NCBI GenBank assembly: GCA_021158805.1
Contig: JAGGTZ010000216.1
Span: 1-16,511, forward strand
DNA: 16,511 bases
Reading direction: 5' to 3'
DNA from: Thermoproteota archaeon
GTDB taxonomy: Archaea > Korarchaeota > Korarchaeia > Korarchaeales > Korarchaeaceae
Part shown: positions 1 through 6,470 of the stretch, piece after piece
How positions within the stretch are numbered: the stretch's first letter is position 1
Layout: the number at the start of each line of letters is the position of its first letter
Program-made: the position numbers and the translations under genes
Notes under the pieces: generated by a model
Told to the model about the DNA's origin: nothing
What the model saw: only the letters and a program-made list of their open reading frames with translations
Databases searched by the model: none

Positions 1-1011
1 CCTATGAACTACTATACTCTTCATTATCAAGGTTTTTAGGCCCTTCAAACCTCCCGGTATAGGAGGAAATCCATATTTCCTAAGATAGAGCCTGTTTACT
101 CTATTTATGAGTAATCCTACTTCCTTTCTCTTTAAGATGATGTCTTCGAGAGCTTCCTGACCATATAACACCCTAGAGAATATTATATTGTAGATTAGAT
201 GACTTAGCTGCTTTAATTCTCCCTCTCCTGACCATTCCTTAATTATGAAGGCATATGTAGATCTGATCCACCTAAGCTCAATTTCTCCCCCTCTAATGTC
301 GAATACTTCCCTCAAGAAAGGCCTATATCCACCTACGTAGAGTTTCCACACCCTTCCCTTGGCATTAAAGGAGCATAACAAGGAGTAAAAGACCTCACGA
401 GGCTCGTCTTTCAACTCAATAAATTTCATATACTCCCTAACTGAATTGATCTCCCCTGCCTTACTGGGATAAGTGAGGTAGTATTCCTCAAATCCGCGAC
501 GACCGACGAATGCGATTATAAGTCCTGCAATAAGCAGAGAGAGGACATTGCAACCTATCTTCGATGTAGCAGGTTTAATTGACAAGTAGTCTCCAGAGAA
601 TTCTAGTCTATCCAGTCTAGCGAAGTATGGCAGCTCGATGTAAGGAGGCTCTCCCCATATCTCATCGTAGTCCAGCTCTAAAATGGACTCTCGTATGAGA
701 TCTATTCTCTTAGACATATATTTGAGCGCAGTTCGAGGAGTTACTTTTGAAAGACCGAATTTCTTACTTATACAGGGCAACCAACCCCTCTTACTATATA
801 TAGGATCATTTGGAAACTTCTTTGGCAGCTTTGCAACCTTAGAGACCTTCTCTAAGACGGAACTCAGGCTACTTACAAGCTCGTCCATACTACATTCGAT
901 TTCTAGGACGGATCCCCTCCTCGTAGAAGCACATCCCGTTTCTGCAACGAGCGTCAGAACCAATGCCTCTAGGAAACTACCTCTTGGTGGCAACCTTATC
1001 TGTAGTGTCAT
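1..1011 (-). CDS. cas8a: Cas8a-like large subunit of type I-A CRISPR effector (partial, 3' end off window)
   Basis: This open frame starts at ATG 1011 and runs without a stop for 337 codons to the left window edge, so the C-terminus is missing. It follows cas5 on the same strand and overlaps its end by 35 nt; a TTG at 993 would shorten the overlap to 17 nt. Position and size fit the large subunit of the type I-A Cascade complex, which in that family recognises the PAM and helps load the target. The protein starts MTLQIRLPPRGSF and has a strongly hydrophobic stretch at about residues 157-169 that I take as a buried helix. I see no catalytic motif, as expected for Cas8. The name rests mainly on operon context because Cas8 proteins diverge very fast; it could instead be another cas-associated subunit. 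That this is a real coding frame is much surer than the family name. Confidence 0.62.
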   Translation of the reverse strand, partial: MTLQIRLPPRGSFLEALVLTLVAETGCASTRRGSVLEIECSMDELVSSLSSVLEKVSKVAKLPKKFPNDPIYSKRGWLPCISKKFGLSKVTPRTALKYMSKRIDLIRESILELDYDEIWGEPPYIELPYFARLDRLEFSGDYLSIKPATSKIGCNVLSLLIAGLIIAFVGRRGFEEYYLTYPSKAGEINSVREYMKFIELKDEPREVFYSLLCSFNAKGRVWKLYVGGYRPFLREVFDIRGGEIELRWIRSTYAFIIKEWSGEGELKQLSHLIYNIIFSRVLYGQEALEDIILKRKEVGLLINRVNRLYLRKYGFPPIPGGLKGLKTLIMKSIVVHR

Positions 1012-1762
1012 TTAACCATGACCTCATCCCTACAACTGTATAGTCGCCCATCTCGGCCATGAAGCCATCCCCGCTTAACTTAAAGGAGACCTGTACTGGT
1101 CTCAGACCATCTATGTTTAGGACATATTCCTCCCTAAGCCCGTTGTTATTCCAGAACTCCTCTATCCACACTGAACGAGGGGAAAATGATCTTAGGGCTT
1201 TTAAGGGAGCGTAGAAATATGTTTTTCCTCTGCCTTTCAGTGTAAGCCGAGCTTTCCCAATTTCGGTGCGAGGGTTCATGGAGACTATGGATTCCTTAGA
1301 TCCTATGCGAGTAATAGATGCTAGTGAGGCTCTAATTAGATCTTTCCAGTCACTGCCTAGGTACTTCTCTAGTAGCTCACCCGAGATTAAATATGCCAGC
1401 CTCAATTTTGCTGCGGGCCCATATGCTCTTCCTAGCGGGAATACAGAGAACCAGTAATCTCTCATCTTCCAAGATCTATATCTCCTCTGAAGATACGGTA
1501 GAGCCAGCGAACGCATTAGATCCTCAAATTCAATGAGGGGAGATAGGGAGGCATAGGCCCCTATCACGGCATTCCTCACCGGCGATGAAGGCAGCTCGCC
1601 CCAGCCCATAAGCCTCGCTAGAGGGAAGAGAAGTGCGCCGACTAACGAGGTGGGAGGGGGAGCTATAAGGGCCTTCTGTCTAGCCGTAGCTCCCCTACTG
1701 CGGACGGAGAAACCCCAATGTAGTTCCCCTTCACCCACTAGCAGGTAGAGGTCAGCATTCAT
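977..1762 (-). CDS. cas5: Cas5 subunit of type I-A CRISPR Cascade
   Basis: Cas5 caps the 5' handle of the crRNA in the Cascade interference complex. The 261-residue product (from ATG 1762) begins MNADLYLLVGEGELHWGF, the beta-strand plus aromatic start typical of the RAMP fold, followed by the PPPTSLVGALLFPLARLMGW segment, which fits the conserved 'P-S-x-(I/V)-x-G-(L/A)-L' helix of Cas5. I prefer ATG 1762 over the upstream TTG at 1783 because it keeps an 11-nt overlap with cas7 and has purine-rich GGAGG/AAGG sequence just upstream. It sits between cas7 and the Cas8-like gene, the usual effector order. Type I-A Cas5 is not expected to cleave RNA, and no catalytic His was recognised. The Cas5 call is good; the exact start is less certain. 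Confidence 0.8.
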   Translation of the reverse strand: MNADLYLLVGEGELHWGFSVRSRGATARQKALIAPPPTSLVGALLFPLARLMGWGELPSSPVRNAVIGAYASLSPLIEFEDLMRSLALPYLQRRYRSWKMRDYWFSVFPLGRAYGPAAKLRLAYLISGELLEKYLGSDWKDLIRASLASITRIGSKESIVSMNPRTEIGKARLTLKGRGKTYFYAPLKALRSFSPRSVWIEEFWNNNGLREEYVLNIDGLRPVQVSFKLSGDGFMAEMGDYTVVGMRSWLNDTTDKVATKR

Positions 1763-2705
1763 CGGCCTTAGCTGCCTCCTCAACTACCGACTTGAAGGTC
1801 TTCAGTAGTTCTTTACCCTCCTTAGAGTACCAAATCTGCACATTTGAACCGCTTAGCTCCTCAAAATCCTTAGCTCTCTCTAGAGTGTCCTCTATATAGT
1901 CAGCTCTAGCTGGAGAGCTAACCACGAAGGGATAAGGGCTTGAGAGAGTTATAATAAAGCTATCCAGCGTTACAGTGGGGAGGAACCTAGACCTGTTAGC
2001 CCCCAGTAAGAAGCTGTCCATCATGTAAGCTAAGGTTTGAACAGCCAGCTTAATCCTTCTCCTCCTCTCTTCGGTCTCAATTACCTTTCTCCTCCTAGTA
2101 AGGCTAGCACATCCGATTCCATCGATATCTAAGTTAAATGTAAAGGAGTAAAGGGCGCTCGCGATCTCCACATAATACTCGTCCTCACCTTTATGCTGCT
2201 GTATCGATTTAGATGCAGCCTCAAGTCCATCATAGACGGGTAACATGTAACCTGTTTGAAATCTACTCGTTCTCTTCACCTTCATTTCATTAATGAGGAA
2301 GCCCCCTATGTCCTCCACTACGCATCCCTTGATTATCTCACCTTCTATCGCTTCTGGAGTAGCTTTCCTTCCCTTCTCGATCAGCCACTTATCTACGGGG
2401 CTTAGGTCCTCCCCTAATTTACTGAGGTCCCTTAAATGAGATAAATCAGAATGTTTGATGAACATACCCTTGCTGCAGAGGGTGCAAACTGGAAGATCGT
2501 TTTTTAGGGAGGCCTTCGACAACAATAGTTGGTAAGAATTGGCTATGCTCTCCCCGCTAATTACCGGCACTAAAAGGACCCTCTTACCCGTTCTGTCTAT
2601 GACAGGAGCCCTTCTGTGTCTGATAATACCTTGAGCAGATTCTATTGTATTTAAAACCTCTAGGTTAATGAGATACCTCGCTCCTACAGATAGAAAGGGC
2701 CTCAT
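1752..2705 (-). CDS. cas7: Cas7 (Csa2/DevR family) backbone subunit of type I-A Cascade
   Basis: Cas7 polymerises along the crRNA spacer as the backbone of Cascade. The 317-residue protein begins with the family pattern FLSVGARYLINLEVLNTIES, followed by the conserved VPVISGESIANSYQ motif (residues 46-59) and a C-terminal domain with the RRRK-rich region near residues 204-218. Length matches Csa2. Its ATG overlaps the stop of the upstream small-subunit gene as ATGA (4 nt), and its own stop overlaps cas5 by 11 nt, so translation is probably coupled along the operon. A Cys pair, C74-x2-C77, lies in an insertion after the first conserved helix, with further Cys near residues 128 and 199; a bound metal is possible but unproven. 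The family call is confident. Confidence 0.88.
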   Translation of the reverse strand: MRPFLSVGARYLINLEVLNTIESAQGIIRHRRAPVIDRTGKRVLLVPVISGESIANSYQLLLSKASLKNDLPVCTLCSKGMFIKHSDLSHLRDLSKLGEDLSPVDKWLIEKGRKATPEAIEGEIIKGCVVEDIGGFLINEMKVKRTSRFQTGYMLPVYDGLEAASKSIQQHKGEDEYYVEIASALYSFTFNLDIDGIGCASLTRRRKVIETEERRRRIKLAVQTLAYMMDSFLLGANRSRFLPTVTLDSFIITLSSPYPFVVSSPARADYIEDTLERAKDFEELSGSNVQIWYSKEGKELLKTFKSVVEEAAKADEC

Positions 2706-3121
2706 ATAACCTCACCAATCGATTTTAAGAGTGTAGGGTTTAAGGCAGTCGGATTTTCTCTTAATTCGTCTATAACAGATCTAATTTCCTCTAAGGTAGG
2801 AGGATCAGGTAATGGTAGGAAGAATACCTCTTGGCCTATTAGGCTCTCTAGCTCGTTAGGAGCTTTAATGAGTTTACCCCTTAACAGCCCACTTCTAGGA
2901 AGGTCACTAACTAAAAGTGCCTTTATCTCCTTCCTCTCGCCATTTATCTCTACTTCTATTGGTACAGCGCCCTTTCCAAGGAGATAGAGTATCTTGAGAC
3001 CATCTATAAGGCTAGCAAGCTTTGGTTCCCAGCTACTCACCCCGGATAGGAGATCGAATGTTTGAAATTCGCCTAGCGCTAGCAGGCTCTTTAATATTTC
3101 ACCTATTCCCTCAAATTCCAT
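2702..3121 (-). CDS. csa5: Csa5-like small subunit of type I-A Cascade
   Basis: This is a 139-residue protein lying between csa3 and cas7, exactly where the small (Cas11-type) subunit Csa5 is found in archaeal type I-A operons. It overlaps csa3 by 11 nt at the start and cas7 by 4 nt (ATGA) at the end. It has N-terminal and C-terminal helical segments around a central beta-rich part (AVPIEVEINGERKEIKALLV, about residues 52-71), so it is not a purely helical small subunit. In the family this protein helps form the belly of Cascade and promotes R-loop formation. Similarity was judged from size, position and general pattern, not from a diagnostic motif, so another small cas-operon protein cannot be excluded. 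Confidence 0.62.
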   Translation of the reverse strand: MEFEGIGEILKSLLALGEFQTFDLLSGVSSWEPKLASLIDGLKILYLLGKGAVPIEVEINGERKEIKALLVSDLPRSGLLRGKLIKAPNELESLIGQEVFFLPLPDPPTLEEIRSVIDELRENPTALNPTLLKSIGEVI

Positions 3122-3713
3122 TTTTACTCACCTCGAACATGAGCCGACCAGAAGCAGTTGGCCTAATCTCCACCTCCTTTCCGGTCCTTACTTTACTAAT
3201 GAGGTTAAGCGACTCGAGCCTACTAACTACTTTTAAAACAGAAGGAGGAGTTCTCTCAAGTATCTCAGCTAATTTCAAGAGGCTAAGCGGTCCTTTCTCA
3301 ATAACAATCCCCATAACCTTCTTCTCAGTGTTATCTAGGCCTCTTATAGGGAGCAAGGGTACGGCCCTGGGCCCTGATTTAGAAGCTACCTCCAGCTCTA
3401 AGTGCCTCATCCTTAGGTATGACGCAGTAAGACAGACTGCTGTAAGCAGGGAATCAGCGTTGATTCCCATGTATAGTTCCTCTCCTTTCATTTCCCTTAG
3501 CAACTTCATTACCATGTTCTCAAAGGTACCCTCTAGTGGTATCTTTATGGGATCTCCTCCTGTCATAAGCCTAATGAACTTTACGAGGAAGAGATCATCC
3601 TCACACCTTATGCAAGGAGTAATAACCCTGTCTCCCAGGTCTACGCCCTTCCTTACTAGGTAAGAGACCGACCAATCTGCGTCTTCGGAACAGACGACCA
3701 ATGTCCTTGCCAT
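3111..3713 (-). CDS. csa3: Csa3 CARF-wHTH transcription regulator of the CRISPR operon
   Basis: Csa3 proteins bind cyclic oligoadenylate through a CARF domain and control cas or CRISPR transcription through a winged helix. Here the N-terminal part starts MARTLVVCSEDADWSVSYLV, a Rossmann-like strand-loop-helix. A C-terminal wHTH covers about residues 127-190: EKKVMGIVIEKGPLSLLKLAEIL, then PPSVLKVVSRLESLNLI, then a basic wing. The product is 200 residues, slightly short for the family. I chose ATG 3713 over the ATG at 3722 because the CARF strand begins there and a TATA-like box lies about 30 nt upstream, suggesting a leaderless or nearly leaderless message. It leads the effector operon and overlaps the next gene by 11 nt, so it is probably co-transcribed and autoregulated. 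Confidence 0.8.
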   Translation of the reverse strand: MARTLVVCSEDADWSVSYLVRKGVDLGDRVITPCIRCEDDLFLVKFIRLMTGGDPIKIPLEGTFENMVMKLLREMKGEELYMGINADSLLTAVCLTASYLRMRHLELEVASKSGPRAVPLLPIRGLDNTEKKVMGIVIEKGPLSLLKLAEILERTPPSVLKVVSRLESLNLISKVRTGKEVEIRPTASGRLMFEVSKNGI

Positions 3714-3736
3714 ATACACCATTCTAAAAATTAGCC

Positions 3737-3749
3737 TAAAAATTAAAAA
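3737..3749 (-). promoter_or_regulatory. TATA-like promoter element of the csa3-cas operon
   Basis: A T-rich element, read on the minus strand as TTTTTAATTTTTA, sits in the 45-55 nt gap between the stress-protein stop and csa3. Its centre (about 3743) is 30 nt upstream of ATG 3713 and 21 nt upstream of ATG 3722. Typical archaeal TATA-to-start spacing then puts transcription initiation near 3717, which favours the downstream ATG. It is the only clear promoter seen for the five cas genes. Confidence 0.5.
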
Positions 3750-3767
3750 GATGTAGGAATATTAGCC

Positions 3768-4172
3768 TTACTCCTTAAGTATTGTCATGACAGGCCTCTT
3801 TGTAGCCTTAGCTACCCTTCCAGAGATACTCCTCGTTAATACATGCTTTAAGCCCTTCCTTTTACGCTTAAACATTAATATGAGATCATATTTCCCCTCC
3901 TCAGCCTCCTCTACTATAGCATCAGCCACATCCCTGGCCTCTGCTACTATTACCTTCACCGCCATTCCCCTCTCCCTAAGCCTCTCAGCTATCTCATTTA
4001 GCCACTTTGGAGCCTTGACTTCTACTTCCAGAGGAGTTGTGATGGGCATCTTGATCACATGAAATAGTACGAGCTCTACCTCCCCCTCTAATTGGGAAAG
4101 CGCAGCCACGATCTCATGTACATCCGTCTTATCTCCCAGGGGGAGGAGCACCTTCCTCAGATGGACCACCAT
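3768..4172 (-). CDS. Universal stress protein (UspA-like) without the ATP-binding glycine motif
   Basis: The protein has the Usp alpha/beta pattern: a first strand RKVLLPLGDKTD, then a strand ending in VELVLFHVIKMP, a helix WLNEIAERLRERG, the strand VKVIVAEA, the segment DVADAIVEEAEEGKYDLILMF, and a final strand RPVMTILKE. In ATP-binding members the region after DLILM carries G-x2-G-x9-G-S/T. Here it reads MFKRKRKGLKHVLTRSISG, so the first Gly and the GS are replaced by basic or other residues, and this is probably not an ATP-binding member. I start it at ATG 4172 (134 residues). The upstream ATG at 4214 would leave only 12 nt before the divergent padR start and would put the shared promoter inside both genes. 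Its role is unknown beyond the family. Confidence 0.78.
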   Translation of the reverse strand: MVVHLRKVLLPLGDKTDVHEIVAALSQLEGEVELVLFHVIKMPITTPLEVEVKAPKWLNEIAERLRERGMAVKVIVAEARDVADAIVEEAEEGKYDLILMFKRKRKGLKHVLTRSISGRVAKATKRPVMTILKE

Positions 4173-4190
4173 TGGAATGGCCAGCAATGG

Positions 4191-4197
4191 TTTTAAG
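4191..4197. promoter_or_regulatory. Possible shared TATA element between the usp and padR genes
   Basis: TTTTAAG on plus (CTTAAAA on minus) is the only AT-rich promoter-like element in the 54-nt gap between the divergent starts 4172 and 4227. It lies about 33 nt from the padR ATG and about 22 nt from the usp ATG, so it could serve both directions or only one. Both start choices depend on it in part. Confidence 0.35.
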
Positions 4198-4226
4198 TTC
4201 TTTTCCTTGATCATATTTTGGTGAAA

Positions 4227-4562
4227 ATGAGGCCCCCTGAAGATCCACTAGTGTCATTCGTTAGAGGAAGCTATAGGCTCATAATCCTATCTCTCCTAGA
4301 GAGCTCCGTAATGCATGGCTATCAGATCCTGAAGACTCTAGAGAGGATAACGGGGCAGAAGCCTAAGATAAGTACCCTCTACTCCATACTGAAAGATATG
4401 GAGAGAAATGGTTTCCTCGCGTCAAGGATGGAGGAGACCCGCAGGATATATCGGCTAACGGAAAAGGGTAGGAAGGTGTTAAATGAGTTCCGATCCAGGA
4501 TAGGAGAAGGGGCATTCAGGATCCTTGAGGTGATCTTAACCCCTAGGGCTTCTTCGCCCTAA
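4227..4562 (+). CDS. PadR family transcription regulator
   Basis: This is a 111-residue single-domain regulator. The PadR winged helix runs from about residue 17 (LIILSLLESSVMHGYQILKT) through the recognition helix region (ISTLYSILKDMERNGFLAS) to the wing RRIYRLTEKGRKVL near residue 80. The HGY and LY-x2-L-x2-ME-x2-G positions are the family hallmarks. The C-terminal dimerisation tail is short, so it belongs to the small PadR subgroup. I use ATG 4227 rather than the TTG at 4218 because of promoter spacing and the better N-terminus. Its 3' end overlaps the convergent methyltransferase gene by 20 bp. The ligand and targets are unknown; the divergent stress-protein gene or its own promoter are the nearest candidates. 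Confidence 0.87.
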   Translation: MRPPEDPLVSFVRGSYRLIILSLLESSVMHGYQILKTLERITGQKPKISTLYSILKDMERNGFLASRMEETRRIYRLTEKGRKVLNEFRSRIGEGAFRILEVILTPRASSP

Positions 4563-5253
4563 GAGCTAGGAAAGCACCTATTCCAGCCTTTTTAACCCTG
4601 AGTACCTCAAACTCCTCCTTAATTATCTCCACGAGTTCGGAAGCAGTTATCATTTCTCTGTAGGTGGGATAAAGTTGCCTCCATGGGTTGTCAAGACTTC
4701 CATAGATTGGTGCTGAGATCAGGGGAACTAGGTAGTGAAGATAGACCCCTATGAGCCACGACACTAACCTATTATCGGGCTTTACTAGATCTAGTACAAG
4801 AAGATCGCCTCCAGGCTTTAGCACCCTCTTAAATTCACTCAGAGCTTTATAGAGGTCTCTAGCATCCCTGAGGGAGTAAGAAGCAACCACTACATCAATA
4901 GAGGAATCCGGGAGGGGTATGCTCTCGAAGGTACCCTCTATGAAGTGAAGCCTCACATCTCCAGCATGCCATCTAAGGTTGTTAAAGGCAGCCTTTAGCA
5001 TTGATTGTAGGGGATCTAGGCAGTAGAGGACCCCGCTTCTCATCCTCTTTAGTAGGTGAAGTGACATGTTCCCAGGTCCGCAACCGGCATCAAGTATATG
5101 CATACCATCCCTGAGCCTAATCATCTCAGCCAGCTTTTTCCTCATTCGGTTGGAGTAACCGAAGGTAATGATCCTGTTCACAGTTTCATACTTCGAGACG
5201 GTTTTGTCCAAGGCGTTGATCACTTTTTCCCAAGAGCAGACATCTAGGCCCAC
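4543..5253 (-). CDS. UbiE/MenG-like SAM-dependent C-methyltransferase
   Basis: Class I methyltransferase of 236 residues. Motif I LDAGCGPGN (54-62) binds SAM, the acidic end of strand 2 is YCLDP (78-82), and the post-core RVLKPGGDLLVLDLVKPDNR (143-162) closely resembles UbiE/MenG. Other UbiE-like marks are an N-terminal YETVNRIITFGYSNRMRKK segment and the SYSLRD tract at 125-130. These suggest methylation of a demethylquinone-type ring, that is, menaquinone-like respiratory quinone synthesis at the membrane. In archaea such proteins may act on other substrates, so the substrate is an inference. The start is GTG 5253, supported by a TATA-like CTTTTTAG about 25 nt upstream. The gene stands alone, tail-to-tail with padR, and no other quinone genes are nearby. 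Confidence 0.8.
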   Translation of the reverse strand: MGLDVCSWEKVINALDKTVSKYETVNRIITFGYSNRMRKKLAEMIRLRDGMHILDAGCGPGNMSLHLLKRMRSGVLYCLDPLQSMLKAAFNNLRWHAGDVRLHFIEGTFESIPLPDSSIDVVVASYSLRDARDLYKALSEFKRVLKPGGDLLVLDLVKPDNRLVSWLIGVYLHYLVPLISAPIYGSLDNPWRQLYPTYREMITASELVEIIKEEFEVLRVKKAGIGAFLALRAKKP

Positions 5254-5274
5254 AAGAGGGAACTTACTCAGTAA

Positions 5275-5282
5275 CTAAAAAG
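5275..5282 (-). promoter_or_regulatory. TATA-like element for the methyltransferase gene
   Basis: CTTTTTAG on the minus strand is centred about 25 nt upstream of the GTG at 5253, the expected distance for a leaderless archaeal transcript. It supports the GTG as the true start. The rest of the gap to the next gene (5283-5468) shows only a 5-bp inverted repeat near 5311-5327 and no RNA gene that I recognise. Confidence 0.45.
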
Positions 5283-5468
5283 ATTATCGAGGCCAGGTCA
5301 TCTACTTTAGAACAGTAGATTTGCTCTAACTTGACCCCCAAAAGGCATCGTCACATATTAAACTACCTGATATAGGCGAGACCTACTCGGAATTAGTGGT
5401 GTGACAGCATCTCGTTAGCATTCAAGTTGGATCCTTCAAGATGTGCTTTAAAATGCGTTAGCGCAAAC

Positions 5469-5475
5469 CTTATTT
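5469..5475 (+). promoter_or_regulatory. TATA-like element for the ornithine cyclodeaminase family gene
   Basis: CTTATTT is centred 27 nt upstream of ATG 5499. This spacing is a main reason for choosing that ATG over the in-frame TTG at 5427, which would add 24 residues not expected in this family. Confidence 0.45.
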
Positions 5476-5498
5476 CTATTAAAGATAGAATAAAGCCT

Positions 5499-6470
5499 AT
5501 GATAGGTGGGATTCTTTACCTCTCCTACGACGATGTAGTATCACTTAAGATACCACTTAAAGATATAATATCTGTGATAGAGGATGCCTTTCGCCAGAAA
5601 GGAGAAGGACTAGCGGAAATGCCTCCTAAGCCTGGAGTTCATCCCAGACCAAATTCGTTCATACATGCTATGCCTGCTTATCTTAAGAAAAGTGATGCTG
5701 TTGGCCTGAAGTGGATCTCAGGTAATCCTGAAAATCCGAAGAGAGGCCTCCCCTACATTAATGGAATCTTTATATTGAACGATCCTGATACCGGCCTGCC
5801 TATAGCTGTAATGGATGCTAGATGGATGACCGCTTATAGGACAGCAGCAGTCAGCGCAGTATCAGCCAAATATCTGGCGAACCCGGATAGTGAGGTATTA
5901 GCTGTTCTAGGATGTGGTACTCAAGGAAGGAGTAATACTCTCATGCTAAGAGAGGTCCTCCCACTAAAGAAGGTAAAAGCCTACGATATAAATGAAGATG
6001 CTCTAAATCGTTATAAGAAGTTTGTACAGGAGAATAGCGATTTAGAGGTAGAACTGACCAGCTCACCTAGGGAGGCAGTGAAGGATGCAGACATCATAGT
6101 AACAGCCGGTCCGCTACTTAAGGAACCTAATCCGGTAATTGAGGCCGACTGGACTAAGCCTGGAGCTACAGCTCTTCCATTAGACTTCGATTCCTATTGG
6201 AAGTCATCGGCAATAGCCTCTATGGATAAGTTTTACACAGATGATGTAGAGCAGTTGAAGTATTACATCAAAGAAGGTTGGATTCGTCCAATCGAGAGGA
6301 TAGATGGTAGTCTCGACGAAGTAATTGTTGGAAAGAAGCCGGGAAGGGAAAAGAAGGATGAAAGGATCATGTGTATGAACCTAGGATTAGCGATAGAAGA
6401 TGTAGCCACAGGTAAGTTGATATACGAGCTGGCCTTGAAGAAGGGAGTAGGAAGGAAGCTTCCCCTATAG
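5499..6470 (+). CDS. Ornithine cyclodeaminase / alanine dehydrogenase family protein (mu-crystallin fold)
   Basis: This 323-residue NAD(P)-dependent enzyme has the length usual for the archaeal branch. The substrate-side Lys is in GLKWISGNPENP (K71). The conserved DARWMTAYRTAA segment is at 106-117, and the dinucleotide-binding glycine turn LGCGTQG at 137-143 is followed by an acidic YDIN that favours NAD. The C-terminus (DVATGKLIYELALKKGVG) is the normal ending. Family members deaminate ornithine to proline, oxidise alanine, or reduce cyclic imines, and sequence reading cannot decide which. The gene has its own promoter. Its last 208 bp are also read on the other strand as the tail of the ATPase gene, the oddest feature here. 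Confidence 0.83.
   Translation: MIGGILYLSYDDVVSLKIPLKDIISVIEDAFRQKGEGLAEMPPKPGVHPRPNSFIHAMPAYLKKSDAVGLKWISGNPENPKRGLPYINGIFILNDPDTGLPIAVMDARWMTAYRTAAVSAVSAKYLANPDSEVLAVLGCGTQGRSNTLMLREVLPLKKVKAYDINEDALNRYKKFVQENSDLEVELTSSPREAVKDADIIVTAGPLLKEPNPVIEADWTKPGATALPLDFDSYWKSSAIASMDKFYTDDVEQLKYYIKEGWIRPIERIDGSLDEVIVGKKPGREKKDERIMCMNLGLAIEDVATGKLIYELALKKGVGRKLPL

Noticed and set aside
683..1015. Open frame of 110 codons on plus
   Set aside because: It is antisense to the Cas8-like gene, has no family resemblance, and the minus-strand frame continues the cas operon.
1..3722. CRISPR repeat array near the cas genes
   Set aside because: No regularly spaced identical repeats of 24-37 bp were seen here or anywhere else in the window.
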